64,000 nt of DNA from Rhizobacter sp. Root404 (GCF_001425865.1 NZ_LMDS01000005.1:1364760-1428759), one strand, 5' to 3'; positions 41,557-51,681 are shown, counted from the first letter of the stretch. Notes: a model not told the origin generated them from the sequence alone. Translations and numbers: made by a program.

Positions 41557-44500
41557 CTAGCCGACCCAGACCCGCGCGTTCGCGAACATCCGCGTCCACG
41601 GGCTCGGGGCGTCGCGCTCGCCCGAAGTCCAGCTCATCTGTACGTTGCGGAACACGCGCTCCGCGTGCGGCATCAGCGCGGTGAAGCGGCCGTCGGCGGT
41701 GGTGACCGCGGTCAGGCCGTCCGGGCTGCCGTTCGGGTTGAACGGGTAGGCTTCGGTCGCTGCGCCGAAATGGTCGACGAAGCGCATCGCGCGGTGCACC
41801 GACTCCGCGTCGCCGCGCTGCGAGAAATCGGCGAAGCCTTCGCCGTGCGCCACCGCCACCGGCAGCCGGCTGCCGGCCATGTCGGTGAAGAAGATCGACG
41901 GGCTGTCGAGCACCTCGACCAGGCTGAGCCGCGCCTCGAACTGCTCGCTGCGGTTGCGCGTGAACTTCGGCCACGCACTCGCGCCGGGGATGATCGGCGC
42001 GAGCGCCGCCATCATCTGGCAGCCGTTGCACACGCCGAGCGCGAAGGTGTCGGGGCGGTTGAAGAACGCGGCGAACTGCTCGGCCAGCGCCGGGTTGAAC
42101 ATCACCGAGCGCGCCCAGCCCTCGCCCGCGCCCAGCGTGTCGCCGTAGCTGAAGCCGCCGCACGCGACGAAGCCCTGGAACTGGTCGAGACGCGCGCGGC
42201 CGGCCTGGAGGTCGCTCATGTGCACGTCGTAGGTCTCGAAGGCGGCGCGGTCCATTGCGTAGCTCATCTCGAGGTGGCTGTTGACGCCCTGCTCGCGCAG
42301 GATCGCCAGCTTGGGCCGCGCCTTGCCGATGAACGGTGCGGCCACGTCGATGGCCGCATCGAAGCTCAGCGACACGTGCAGCCCCGGGTCGTCGACCCGC
42401 CCCGCCGCTTCGTGCTCCGCATCCGCGCCGGCCGGGTTGTCGCGCAGCTTCGCGATGCGCCAGGAGACGTCGTCCCAGGTCTGGTGCAGGTCGCGCAGCG
42501 GCGCGCTGAACACGGCCTTGGCGTCGCGCCAGACCTCCATCACGCCGCGGTCGTTCGGCTTGCCGATGAAGTGGCTGTGCTTGCTGAGGCCGTGCTCGCG
42601 CAGCAGTTGCATCACCTCGTTGCGCACCGCCGTCGGCACCTGGATCACGGCGCCGAGTTCCTCGCTGAACAGCGCGCGCAAGGTGAGCTCGTTGCGGCGC
42701 GCGCCGACCTGCGTCGCCCAGTTCTTCGAATCGCCGTACTCGGCGCGGCTGTCGGTGATGCCGTCGCCCTCGGTGACCAGCATGTCCACGTTCAGACTCA
42801 CGCCCAGGTGGCCGGCAAAAGCCATCTCGCACGCAGCCGCCCACAGGCCGCCATCGCTGCGATCGTGGTAGGCGAGCAGGCGGCCCTGCGCGCGCAACGC
42901 GTTGATCGCGGCGACCAGCGCCTTCAGCTGCGCCGGATCGTCGAGATCGGGCACGCCGTCCGCGGCGCGCGAGCCGAACTGACCGAGCACCTGCGCCAGC
43001 ATCGAGCCGGCCATGCGGTTCCTGCCTTGCCCGAGATCGATCAGGATCAGCGTCGTGTCGCCGGGCTGCAGCTGCGGCGACAGCGTCGGGCGCACGTCGG
43101 CCAGCGTCGCGAACGCGGTGACGATCAGGCTGACCGGCGCGGTGACCTGCCTGGCCGCGCCGTCAGCCGACCAGCGCGTGCGCATCGACAGCGAATCCTT
43201 GCCGACCGGCACGCTGATGCCGAGCGCCGGGCACAGCTCCATGCCCACGGCCGTCACGGTGTCGTACAGCGCGGCGTCCTCGCCCGGCTCGCCGCAGGCC
43301 GCCATCCAGTTGCAGCTGAGCTTGACGCGCGCCAGCTCGATCGGCGCCGCCAGCAGGTTCGTGATCGCCTCGCCGACCGCCATCCGGCCGGAGGCCGGCG
43401 CGTCGAGCGACGCGAGCGGCGTGCGTTCGCCCATCGCCATCGCCTCGCCCCGGAAGCCGCTGAAATCGGCCAGCGTGACGGCGCAATCGGCGACCGGCAC
43501 CTGCCACGGCCCGACCATCGGATCGCGGCTGTTCAGACCGCCGACCGTGCGGTCGCCGATCGTGATCAGGAAGCGCTTGCTGGCCACCGTCGGGTGCCGA
43601 AGCACGTCGAACGCGACCTTCTCCAGCACCACGTCGTTCAGGTCCAGCCGCGGCGATTCGCGTTCCACCCGCTGCACATCGCGCACCATCTTCGGCGGCT
43701 TGCCGAGCAGCACCTCCATCGGCATCGCGATCGAGCGCTCGCCGCCGGGGCCGTCTTCGAGGATCAGCTCCTTCTCGGCCGTCGTCACGCCGACGACCGC
43801 GAACGGGCAACGCTCGCGCTCCGCCATCGCGCGGAAGATCGGCAGCGCCTCGGGCGCGACCGCCATCACGTAGCGCTCCTGGCTCTCGTTGCACCAGATC
43901 TCCTTGGGCGCGAGTCCGGTCTCCTCCAGCGGCACCTGGCGCAGGTCGAAGCGCGCGCCCATGCCGGCGCCGTCGACGAGCTCGGGGAACGCGTTCGAGA
44001 TGCCGCCCGCGCCCACGTCATGGATCGCCAGGATCGGGTTGCTGTCACCGAGCGCCCAGCAGTGGTTGATGACCTCCTGCGCGCGGCGTTCGATCTCGGG
44101 GTTGCCGCGCTGCACCGAGTCGAAATCGAGCGCCGCCGCGTTCGCGCCGGCCGCCATCGAGCTCGCCGCGCCGCCGCCCATGCCGATGCGCATGCCGGGC
44201 CCGCCGAGCTGGATCAGCAGCGTGCCGGGCGGGAACGCGATCTTCTTCGTCTGCGACGCGGCGATCGAGCCGAGCCCGCCGGCGATCATGATCGGCTTGT
44301 GATAACCGCGACGCTGGCCGGCCACGTCCTGCTCGAACACGCGGAAGTAGCCGCCCAGGTTCGGCCGGCCGAACTCGTTGTTGAACGCGGCACCCCCGAG
44401 CGGGCCGTCGATCATGATCTGCAGCGGGCTGGCAATGTGCTCGGGCTTGCCGTAAGGGTTCTGCTCCCACGGCTCGTTCGTTCCGGGCAGGTGCAGGTTG

Positions 44501-45555
44501 GACACGCTGAACCCCGTGATGCCCGCCTTGGGCTTCGAGCCACGGCCGGTCGCACCCTCGTCGCGGATCTCCCCGCCGGCGCCGGTCGAGGCCCCCGGGA
44601 ACGGCGAGATCGCCGTCGGGTGGTTGTGGGTCTCGACCTTCATCAGCACGTGGACCGGCTCGGTCCGCGCGCTGTACACCGGCGCATTGGTGTAGCCCTG
44701 CGGCAGCCAGCGCTCGATCGTGCCGCCTTCCATCACCGACGCGTTGTCGCTGTACGCGACCACCGTGTGCTGCGGGTTCAGCGCCTCGGTGTTGCGGATC
44801 ATCTGGAACATCGAGCGCTGCTGCGGCACGCCGTCGATCACGAACTGGGCGTTGAAGATCTTGTGGCGGCAGTGCTCGCTGTTGGCCTGCGCGAACATCA
44901 TCAGCTCGACGTCGGTCGGGTTGCGCTTCAGCCCGCTGAACGCGGCGACGAGGTAGTCGATCTCGTCATCCGACAGCGCCAGGCCGAAGTCGACGTTCGC
45001 ACTGGCCAGCGCATCGCGTCCTTGCGCCAGAACGTCGACATGCGCCATCGGAATCGCCGGTTGCTCGTCGAACAGGTGGACCGCGTCCTCGCGCGCCAGC
45101 AGCACGCTTTCGGTCATGCGGTCGTGCAGCAGCGCCGCCGCGGCCTGGAGTTCGTCCGCGCCGAGGGTCTTCACGCCGCCCAGCAGGCCGCTCTTCAGCG
45201 TCAGGCGGTATTCGGTGACCCGCTCGACCCGGCGAATCGCGGCGCCGCAGTTGTGTGCGATGTCGGTCGCCTTCGAGGCCCAGGGCGACACGGTGCCCAG
45301 GCGCGGGGCAACGACGATGAGCGTGCCGTCCGTCGGGCCGGCGTAGGCGTCACCGTAGCGCAGCAGGCCGGCGAGCTTGTCGTGCGCGTCGCGCGCCAGT
45401 TCCGTGTCGCTCCAGACCCAGTGCACGTGCCGCGCGGCCACGCCACTGATCCGGGCGTTGATGGCTTGCAGCCGCGGCAGCAGCGCCGCGGCGCGGAAGC
45501 TGGACAGCGCATTGCCGCCCTCGAAGTGAGACAGGTGCTTGGGGGTGGAAGTCAC
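41557..45555 (-). CDS. purL: Phosphoribosylformylglycinamidine synthase (single-chain)
   Basis: A 1332-residue PurL that makes FGAM from FGAR, glutamine and ATP in purine synthesis. From the N-terminus: PurS-like domain; linker; two AIR-synthase-type halves, the first with KVETHNHPTAISPFPGAST and GAGGEIRDEGATGRG; and a C-terminal class I glutaminase with the nucleophile Cys in LGVCNGCQMMAAL, FVACGGFSYGDTLGAGEGWA, and the His/Glu end LMPHAERVFR. Length is normal for the large proteobacterial form. The start is a GTG. Confidence 0.97.
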   Translation of the reverse strand: MTSTPKHLSHFEGGNALSSFRAAALLPRLQAINARISGVAARHVHWVWSDTELARDAHDKLAGLLRYGDAYAGPTDGTLIVVAPRLGTVSPWASKATDIAHNCGAAIRRVERVTEYRLTLKSGLLGGVKTLGADELQAAAALLHDRMTESVLLAREDAVHLFDEQPAIPMAHVDVLAQGRDALASANVDFGLALSDDEIDYLVAAFSGLKRNPTDVELMMFAQANSEHCRHKIFNAQFVIDGVPQQRSMFQMIRNTEALNPQHTVVAYSDNASVMEGGTIERWLPQGYTNAPVYSARTEPVHVLMKVETHNHPTAISPFPGASTGAGGEIRDEGATGRGSKPKAGITGFSVSNLHLPGTNEPWEQNPYGKPEHIASPLQIMIDGPLGGAAFNNEFGRPNLGGYFRVFEQDVAGQRRGYHKPIMIAGGLGSIAASQTKKIAFPPGTLLIQLGGPGMRIGMGGGAASSMAAGANAAALDFDSVQRGNPEIERRAQEVINHCWALGDSNPILAIHDVGAGGISNAFPELVDGAGMGARFDLRQVPLEETGLAPKEIWCNESQERYVMAVAPEALPIFRAMAERERCPFAVVGVTTAEKELILEDGPGGERSIAMPMEVLLGKPPKMVRDVQRVERESPRLDLNDVVLEKVAFDVLRHPTVASKRFLITIGDRTVGGLNSRDPMVGPWQVPVADCAVTLADFSGFRGEAMAMGERTPLASLDAPASGRMAVGEAITNLLAAPIELARVKLSCNWMAACGEPGEDAALYDTVTAVGMELCPALGISVPVGKDSLSMRTRWSADGAARQVTAPVSLIVTAFATLADVRPTLSPQLQPGDTTLILIDLGQGRNRMAGSMLAQVLGQFGSRAADGVPDLDDPAQLKALVAAINALRAQGRLLAYHDRSDGGLWAAACEMAFAGHLGVSLNVDMLVTEGDGITDSRAEYGDSKNWATQVGARRNELTLRALFSEELGAVIQVPTAVRNEVMQLLREHGLSKHSHFIGKPNDRGVMEVWRDAKAVFSAPLRDLHQTWDDVSWRIAKLRDNPAGADAEHEAAGRVDDPGLHVSLSFDAAIDVAAPFIGKARPKLAILREQGVNSHLEMSYAMDRAAFETYDVHMSDLQAGRARLDQFQGFVACGGFSYGDTLGAGEGWARSVMFNPALAEQFAAFFNRPDTFALGVCNGCQMMAALAPIIPGASAWPKFTRNRSEQFEARLSLVEVLDSPSIFFTDMAGSRLPVAVAHGEGFADFSQRGDAESVHRAMRFVDHFGAATEAYPFNPNGSPDGLTAVTTADGRFTALMPHAERVFRNVQMSWTSGERDAPSPWTRMFANARVWVG

Positions 45556-45651
45556 GCGGCGGGCTCGCTGATGGAGTCATGGCCAGGGCGCTCTCGGGGT
45601 CGCCCCGGTGGAAACCCGCGATTTTACGGCCGCGGTGGATAATGCCGCCCC

Positions 45652-46473
45652 ATGACGATCACGATCAAGACTGCTGCGGACGTCGAAGCGATGCGCATCG
45701 CCGGCCGCCTCGCCTCCGAAGTGCTGGACATGCTCACGCCGCATGTGAAGCCGGGCGTTTCCACCGAACAGCTCGACCGGCTCGCGCACGACCACATCGT
45801 GAACGTGCAGCAGGCCGTTCCCGCGCCGCTGAACTACGCGCCGCCGGGGTACACGCCCTACCCCAAGTCGATCTGCACGTCGATCAACCAGCAGGTCTGC
45901 CACGGCATTCCGAACGACCGGCCGCTGAAGAACGGCGACATCGTCAACATCGACGTGACCGTCATCAAGGACGGCTGGCACGGCGACACGAGCCGGATGT
46001 TCGTGGTCGGGGAAGGCTCGATCGCGGCCAAGCGCCTGTGCGCCATCACCTACGAGGCCATGTGGAAGGGCATCGTGAAGGTCAAGCCGGGCGTGCGCCT
46101 GGGCGACATCGGCCACACGATCCAGACCTTCGCCGAGAACAGCGGTTTCTCGGTGGTGCGCGAGTTCTGCGGCCACGGCATCGGCCAGAAGTTCCACGAA
46201 GACCCGCAGGTGCTGCACTACGGCCGCCCCGGCACGCTCGAGGAGCTGGTGCCGGGGATGATGTTCACGATCGAGCCGATGATCAACGCCGGCCGCCGCG
46301 AGATCCGCGAGATGGGCGACGGCTGGACCATCGTCACCAAGGACCGCTCGCTGTCCGCCCAGTGGGAACACACGGTGCTGGTCACCGAGACCGGCTACGA
46401 GGTGATGACGCTGTCGGCCGGCAGCCCGCCGCCGCCGGCCTTCGTGACCGCCGCAGCCGCAGCGACAGCCTGA
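45652..46473 (+). CDS. map: Methionine aminopeptidase type I
   Basis: A 273-residue metalloprotease that removes initiator Met. The five metal ligands are all visible: Asp in VNIDVTV, Asp in WHGDTSRMF, His in CGHGIGQKFHEDP, Glu in MMFTIEPMI and Glu in AQWEHTV. A GATAAT -10-like hexamer (45638-45643) lies eight bases before the ATG. It is divergent from purL and is followed by glnD. Confidence 0.96.
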   Translation: MTITIKTAADVEAMRIAGRLASEVLDMLTPHVKPGVSTEQLDRLAHDHIVNVQQAVPAPLNYAPPGYTPYPKSICTSINQQVCHGIPNDRPLKNGDIVNIDVTVIKDGWHGDTSRMFVVGEGSIAAKRLCAITYEAMWKGIVKVKPGVRLGDIGHTIQTFAENSGFSVVREFCGHGIGQKFHEDPQVLHYGRPGTLEELVPGMMFTIEPMINAGRREIREMGDGWTIVTKDRSLSAQWEHTVLVTETGYEVMTLSAGSPPPPAFVTAAAAATA

Positions 46474-46484
46474 GGATCGCGCCG

Positions 46485-49085
46485 ATGGCCGCTGTGCTGG
46501 ACGCGCCGCCGCCGACGGCCACGAGCGTCACCGACCTGCGCACGCGCTTTCGCGACGGCAAGGCGACGCTGCTGGCGCACTTCCTGGAGGCACGTCCCTC
46601 CGCCCCGGCGGCGGCGACCTTGCTGCGCGCGCTCAGCAAGCATGTCGACGAGACCTTGGTGGCGTTGTGGGAGCACGCCGCGATGCCGTCGGGCACCGCG
46701 CTTCTGGCCGTCGGCGGCTACGGTCGCGGCGAACTGTTCCCGCAGTCGGATGTGGACGTGCTGATACTGCTGCCGCCGACGGCCACCGGCGATGCGCTGA
46801 AGACCTCGATCGAGGCATTCATCACCGCCTGCTGGGACATCGGCCTGGAGATCGGCTCCAGCGTGCGCTCGGTCAGCGAGTGCATCGCGATGGCGAAGAG
46901 CGACGTGACCGTCCAGACCGCGCTGCTCGAATCGCGCTACCTGTGCGGCTCGCGGCGCGTGTTCAACAGCTTCCGCGTCGCCAACACCCAGGCGATGGAC
47001 CCGAAGGCGTTCCTGCGCGCGAAGGCGCTCGAGATGGTGCAGCGCCACCGCAAGTACGAAGACACGCCCTACGCACTCGAACCGAACTGCAAGGAGAGCC
47101 CGGGTGGCCTGCGCGACCTGCAGGTGGTGATCTGGGTCGCGCGCGCCGCGGGTCTGGGCAAGACCTGGGCGGCGCTGGCCGCGAAGGGCCTGATCACGCC
47201 GTTCGAAGTCAAGCAGCTGAACCGCAACGAGGGGCTGCTGAAGCTGATCCGCGCGCGCCTGCACGCGATCGCCGGCCGCCGCGAGGACCGGCTGGTGTTC
47301 GACCTGCAGACCGCCGTCGCCGAGAGCTTCGGCTACCACGGCACGCACGGCCAGCGCGCGTCCGAGGTGCTGATGAAGCGCTACTACTGGGCGGCGAAGG
47401 CGGTCACCCAGCTGAACCAGATCCTGATGCTCAACATCGAGGAGCGGATCGAGGGTTCGCAGGACGCCCCGATGCGCCCGATCAACGCCAAGTTCCTGGA
47501 ACGCGGCGGCATGCTAGAGGTGGCGAGCGACGACCTCTACCAGCGCGACCCGCATGCGATCCTCGAGACCTTCCTGGTCTACCAGCAGACGGTCGGGCCG
47601 AAGGGCCTGTCGGCGCGCACGCTGCGGGCGCTTTACAACGCGCGCGACCTGATGGATGCGAAGTTCCGCCACGACCCGGTGAACCGCGCCACCTTCATGA
47701 AGATCCTGAAGTGGTCCGGCGGCCAGACCCACGTGTTCCGGCTTATGAACCAGACCAGCGTGCTGGGCCGCTACCTGTGGGTGTTCCGCCGCATCGTCGG
47801 GCAGATGCAGCACGACCTGTTCCACGTCTACACGGTCGACCAGCACATCATCATGGTGGTGCGCAACGTGCGGCGCTTCTTCATCCCGGAGCATGCGCAC
47901 GAGTACCCGTTCTGCTCGCAGCTCGCGTCGAGCTTCGACCGGCCCTGGGTGCTGTACATCGCCGCGCTGTTCCATGACGTGGCCAAGGGCCGCGGCGGCG
48001 ATCACTCGGAGCTCGGCGCCGTCGAGGCGCGCCGCTTCTGCAAGGACCATGGCGTCGTCGGCGAGGACGCCGCGCTGATCGAGTTCCTGGTCGAGGCGCA
48101 CCTGACGATGTCGCGCATCGCTCAGAAGGAAGACCTCTCCGACCCGGACGTGATCGAGGCGTTCGCCAAGCTCGTGCACGACGAGCGCACGCTGACCGCG
48201 CTGTACCTGCTGACCGTGGCCGACATCCGCGGCACCAGCCCGAAGGTCTGGAACGCGTGGAAGGGCAAGCTGCTCGAGGACCTGTACCGCCTGACGCTGC
48301 GCGCGCTCGGCGGCGCGCGGCCGAACATGGACGCCGAGGTCGAGGCGCGCAAGCTCGAGGCGCGCCAGATGCTGAACCTCGCGTCGTTCGCGCCGGGCGT
48401 GCAGCATGAACTTTGGAACACGCTGGACTTGAGCTACTTCGCGCGCCACGATGCGGCCGACATCGCCTGGCACACGCGCTCGCTGATCGGCCACGTGCAG
48501 ACGCCCACGCCGGTCGTGCGGGCGCGCGTCTCGCCGCTCGGCGAGGGCCTGCAGGTGCTCGTCTACGCGCGCGACCAGCAGGACCTGTTCGCGCGGATCT
48601 GCGGCTACTTCGATGGCGCGGGCTTCAACATCCTCGACGCCAAGGTCCACACCACGCGCATCGGCTATGCGCTCGACACCTTCCAGATCAGCGGCTCGAG
48701 CTACGAGACCCACTACCGCGACCTGATCCTGTTCGTCGAGAACCAGCTGACGCATGCGCTCGCCGAGACCGGGCCGCTACCCGAGCCGGGGCGCGGACGA
48801 ATCTCGCGGCGCGTCAAGTCGTTCCCGATCACGCCGCGCATCACGCTGCGGCCGGACGAGCGCGCGCAGCGCTGGCTGCTCGGCGTCTCGGCGAGCGACC
48901 GCTCCGGCCTGCTGTTCTCGATCGCCAGGGTGCTCGCGCGCCACCACATCAACCTGCAGCTCGCGAAGATCACGACGCTCGGCGAGCGGGTCGAAGACAC
49001 CTTCCTGATCGACGGGCCGGCGCTGCAGCAGAACCGCGTGCAGCTGCAGATCGAGACCGAGTTGCTGGACGCGCTCGCGTCCTGA
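46485..49085 (+). CDS. glnD: [Protein-PII] uridylyltransferase/uridylyl-removing enzyme GlnD
   Basis: An 866-residue nitrogen sensor. The nucleotidyltransferase domain has GGYGRGELFPQSDVDVLILL (about 77-96). A GlnD-specific helical region follows, then the HD domain with LFHDVAKGRGGDHSELG (about 495-515) that removes UMP, and two C-terminal ACT domains (about 680-760 and 795-866) that sense glutamine. GlnD modifies PII (GlnB) according to nitrogen status. The ATG at 46485 is 11 bases after map; the long open frame upstream is a shadow of map. Confidence 0.96.
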   Translation: MAAVLDAPPPTATSVTDLRTRFRDGKATLLAHFLEARPSAPAAATLLRALSKHVDETLVALWEHAAMPSGTALLAVGGYGRGELFPQSDVDVLILLPPTATGDALKTSIEAFITACWDIGLEIGSSVRSVSECIAMAKSDVTVQTALLESRYLCGSRRVFNSFRVANTQAMDPKAFLRAKALEMVQRHRKYEDTPYALEPNCKESPGGLRDLQVVIWVARAAGLGKTWAALAAKGLITPFEVKQLNRNEGLLKLIRARLHAIAGRREDRLVFDLQTAVAESFGYHGTHGQRASEVLMKRYYWAAKAVTQLNQILMLNIEERIEGSQDAPMRPINAKFLERGGMLEVASDDLYQRDPHAILETFLVYQQTVGPKGLSARTLRALYNARDLMDAKFRHDPVNRATFMKILKWSGGQTHVFRLMNQTSVLGRYLWVFRRIVGQMQHDLFHVYTVDQHIIMVVRNVRRFFIPEHAHEYPFCSQLASSFDRPWVLYIAALFHDVAKGRGGDHSELGAVEARRFCKDHGVVGEDAALIEFLVEAHLTMSRIAQKEDLSDPDVIEAFAKLVHDERTLTALYLLTVADIRGTSPKVWNAWKGKLLEDLYRLTLRALGGARPNMDAEVEARKLEARQMLNLASFAPGVQHELWNTLDLSYFARHDAADIAWHTRSLIGHVQTPTPVVRARVSPLGEGLQVLVYARDQQDLFARICGYFDGAGFNILDAKVHTTRIGYALDTFQISGSSYETHYRDLILFVENQLTHALAETGPLPEPGRGRISRRVKSFPITPRITLRPDERAQRWLLGVSASDRSGLLFSIARVLARHHINLQLAKITTLGERVEDTFLIDGPALQQNRVQLQIETELLDALAS

Positions 49086-49106
49086 GCGGTCGAGGCCGAC
49101 CCCACG

Positions 49107-50162
49107 ATGCTCCTGTCCATCAACGCGGCCGACGCGATCGCGCGGCTCGACGAGTTCGACACGCTGATCGACGCGCGCTCCGAGAGCGAGTTCGCGCTCG
49201 ACCGCCTGCCCGGTGCGGTCAACTGGCCGTCGTTGACGGATGCGCAGCGCATCGTCGTCGGTACCGAGTACGTGCAGCAGTCGCCGTTGCTCGCGAAGAA
49301 GCGCGGCGCCGCGCTGGTGGCGCGCAACATCGCCGACCACATCGAGCGCGAGGTGTTCGACAAGCCCAAGGACTGGCGACCGCTCGTCTACTGCTGGCGC
49401 GGCGGCTCGCGCAGCGGCTCCTTGTCGCTGGTGCTCGACCAGATCGGTTTTCGCGTGCACAAGCTCGAGGGCGGCTACCAGGCCTATCGGCGCGCCGTGA
49501 TCGCCGCGCTCGAGGTGCTGCCCGCCGGCCTGCAGTACCGGGTGATCTGCGGCAGCACCGGCGCCGGCAAGAGCCGATTGCTGCAGGTGCTGCGCGCCCA
49601 GGGCGCGCAAGTGCTCGACCTGGAAGCGCTGGCCAACCACCGCGGCTCGGTGCTGGGCCTGGTGCCCGGCAGCCCGCAGCCGGGGCAGAAGCAGTTCGAA
49701 TCGCGGGTGTGGGACGCGTTGCGCACGTTCGATCCGGCGCGGCCGGTGTATGTCGAGAGCGAGAGCAAGAAGGTCGGCGACCTGCGAGTGCCGCTTGCCC
49801 TGATCGAGCGGATGCGCGCATCGCCGTGCCTGCGCCTGGACCTGTCGCTCGACGCACGCGTCGCGCTGCTGCTCGAGGACTACGGGCACTTCGTTACCGA
49901 CACGGCCGCGTTCTGCGAGCGGCTGGATGCCCTGCGCGCGACGCGCGGCCACGACGTCGTCAATGCCTGGCAGGAGGCCGCGCGCGCCGGGTGCACGCCG
50001 GTTGTCGTGCGTGACCTGCTGGTGCAGCACTACGACCCGATCTACGCCCAGTCGATGAAGCGCAACTTCGCCGGCGTGACCGCCCTGCTCGCCGATCTGG
50101 AATGGGACGGCGGCGAGGCCTCGCTGGAAGCCGCCGCGGCGCGCGCGATCGCGGCCGGCTGA
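49107..50162 (+). CDS. mnmH: tRNA 2-selenouridine synthase MnmH
   Basis: A 351-residue enzyme that converts 2-thiouridine to geranylated and then selenouridine at the tRNA wobble base. The rhodanese domain has the reactive Cys in LVYCWRGGSRSGSL, and the C-terminal P-loop domain has CGSTGAGKSRLL. Both domains and the length are typical. Selenophosphate synthase SelD, which provides the selenium donor, is not in the window. It follows glnD after 21 bases. Confidence 0.92.
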   Translation: MLLSINAADAIARLDEFDTLIDARSESEFALDRLPGAVNWPSLTDAQRIVVGTEYVQQSPLLAKKRGAALVARNIADHIEREVFDKPKDWRPLVYCWRGGSRSGSLSLVLDQIGFRVHKLEGGYQAYRRAVIAALEVLPAGLQYRVICGSTGAGKSRLLQVLRAQGAQVLDLEALANHRGSVLGLVPGSPQPGQKQFESRVWDALRTFDPARPVYVESESKKVGDLRVPLALIERMRASPCLRLDLSLDARVALLLEDYGHFVTDTAAFCERLDALRATRGHDVVNAWQEAARAGCTPVVVRDLLVQHYDPIYAQSMKRNFAGVTALLADLEWDGGEASLEAAAARAIAAG

Positions 50163-50173
50163 CCGGAGCCCTT

Positions 50174-50179
50174 ACAATC
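50174..50179 (+). promoter_or_regulatory. Candidate -10 element for the riboswitch leader
   Basis: TACAAT just after mnmH would start transcription near 50186, a few bases before the first riboswitch stem. No convincing -35 hexamer is visible at the expected distance. Confidence 0.35.
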
Positions 50180-50192
50180 ACGTCTTCACCCG

Positions 50193-50302
50193 TCATTGGG
50201 GAGTAGCCGCCTCGCATCGCCACGATGCAGGGCCTGCGTCAACACACTTGGCCGCCACGGCCATGGCGCAGGCAGCTGATCCAGCCTGGCAAGACCTTTG
50301 AC
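50193..50302 (+). ncRNA. yybP-ykoY manganese riboswitch
   Basis: The leader has the class hallmarks in order: GGGGAGTAGCC (50199-50209), GTCAACA (50238-50244) and GCAAGACCTTTGACC (50289-50303). The outer stem pairs GTCA-GG at 50193-50200 with CC-TGAC at 50295-50302. Inner stems are GCATCG/CGATGC (50215-50228), GCCTGCG/CGCAGGC (50232-50238 with 50267-50273) and TGGCC/GGCCA (50249-50263). Downstream, GACCGG (50319-50324) can pair with CCGGTC (50354-50359) beside the ribosome site GGAG, a possible translational switch. The class turns on manganese exporters when Mn2+ is high. Confidence 0.88.
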
Positions 50303-50373
50303 CGCGCGGACCCGGCACGACCGGCGGGACCGTGTGGTCATCCGTCTGCTGCACCGGTCCTGGAGAATCCCTG

Positions 50374-50943
50374 TTGGAAGCATTCCTCGTCTCGACCGGC
50401 GTCGTCGCGCTCGGTGAAATGGGCGACAAGACCCAGTTGCTCGCAATGCTGCTCGCGGTCAAGTTCCGCAAGCCCGTCCCCATCATCCTCGGCATCCTCG
50501 TGGCCACGCTGCTCAACCACGCCACGGCGGGGCTGGTCGGCGGCTGGATCGCGCAGGCGCTCGGCCCGCAGATCCTGCGCTGGGTCATCGGCGTGTCGTT
50601 CATCGCGATGGCCGGCTGGATGCTGATCCCCGACAAGATCGACGACGATGAATCGACCGCGCTGCGCTTCGGCGTGTTCGGCACGACGCTGATCGCGTTC
50701 TTCCTCGCCGAGATGGGCGACAAGACGCAGATCGCGACGGTCGCGCTGGCCGCGCGCTACCAGGACCTGGTGGCAGTGGTGGCAGGCACCACGCTCGGCA
50801 TGATGATCGCCGACGTGCCGGCGGTGTTCGTCGGCGACCGGTTGGCGAAGAAGGTGCCGATGAAACTGGTCCACGGCATCGCGGCGGCGATCTTCCTGGT
50901 GCTGGGGGTGGCGACGCTGCTCAACGTCGGCCACCTGTTCTGA
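50374..50943 (+). CDS. GDT1/UPF0016-family manganese exporter
   Basis: A 189-residue protein with six membrane helices in two halves, each carrying the family motif E-x-G-D-K-T: EMGDKTQ at 15-21 and again at 113-119. Bacterial members such as MneA export Mn2+. A yybP-ykoY riboswitch in its leader supports manganese. The best start is TTG at 50374, nine bases after a GGAG ribosome site; the upstream in-frame extension would lie in the switching region. Its stop abuts the convergent phaB stop. Confidence 0.9.
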   Translation: MEAFLVSTGVVALGEMGDKTQLLAMLLAVKFRKPVPIILGILVATLLNHATAGLVGGWIAQALGPQILRWVIGVSFIAMAGWMLIPDKIDDDESTALRFGVFGTTLIAFFLAEMGDKTQIATVALAARYQDLVAVVAGTTLGMMIADVPAVFVGDRLAKKVPMKLVHGIAAAIFLVLGVATLLNVGHLF

Positions 50944-51681
50944 CTACCCCATGTGCAGGCCGCCGTTGACCGAGAAATCGGCCCCGGTGGCGAAGCCGGA
51001 TTCGTCCGACGCGACCCACGACACCATCGACGCGATGTCGCCCGGCGTGCCCAGGCGCTTGACCGGGATGCCGGCGATGATCTTGTCGAGCACGTCCTGG
51101 CGGATCGCCTTGACCATGTCGGTCGCGATGTAGCCCGGGCTCACGGTGTTGACCGTCACGCCCTTGCTGGCCACCTCCTGCGCCAGCGCCATCGTGAAAC
51201 CGTGCATGCCGGCCTTGGCGGCGGAGTAGTTGGTCTGGCCGAACTGGCCCTTCTCGCCGTTGACCGAGCTGATGTTGATGATGCGGCCCCAGCCGCGGTC
51301 GACCATGTCGTCGATGACCTGCTTGGTCACGTTGAACAGGCTCGTCAGGTTGGTCTCGATTACCGCGTCCCAATCGGCACGGCTCATCTTGCGGAACATG
51401 CCGTCGCGCGTGATGCCGGCGTTGTTGACCAGCACGTCGATCGCGCCATGTTCGGCCTTGACCTTCTGAAAGGCCGCGACCGTCGAATCCCAGTCGCCGA
51501 CATTGCCGACCGACGCATAGAACGTGAAGCCGAGCGCGGCCTGCTCGCCGATCCACTTCGCGTGGTCGCGGCTCGGGCCGCAGCCAGCGATGACCTTGAA
51601 GCCGTCCTGGTGCAGCCGCTGGCACATGGTGGTGCCGATGCCGCCCATGCCGCCGGTGATGTACGCGATCTTCTGACTCAT
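50944..51681 (-). CDS. phaB: Acetoacetyl-CoA reductase PhaB
   Basis: A 245-residue short-chain dehydrogenase that makes (R)-3-hydroxybutyryl-CoA with NADPH. The cofactor motif TGGMGGIG is at the N-terminus, NNAG in the middle, and the catalytic Ser and Y-x-x-x-K are in INISSVNGEKGQFGQTNYSA followed by AKAG. It is the last gene of the PHB operon, separated from phaA by 134 bases that hold a strong hairpin. The chosen ATG gives the normal N-terminus MSQKIAYITGG. Confidence 0.96.
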   Translation of the reverse strand: MSQKIAYITGGMGGIGTTMCQRLHQDGFKVIAGCGPSRDHAKWIGEQAALGFTFYASVGNVGDWDSTVAAFQKVKAEHGAIDVLVNNAGITRDGMFRKMSRADWDAVIETNLTSLFNVTKQVIDDMVDRGWGRIINISSVNGEKGQFGQTNYSAAKAGMHGFTMALAQEVASKGVTVNTVSPGYIATDMVKAIRQDVLDKIIAGIPVKRLGTPGDIASMVSWVASDESGFATGADFSVNGGLHMG

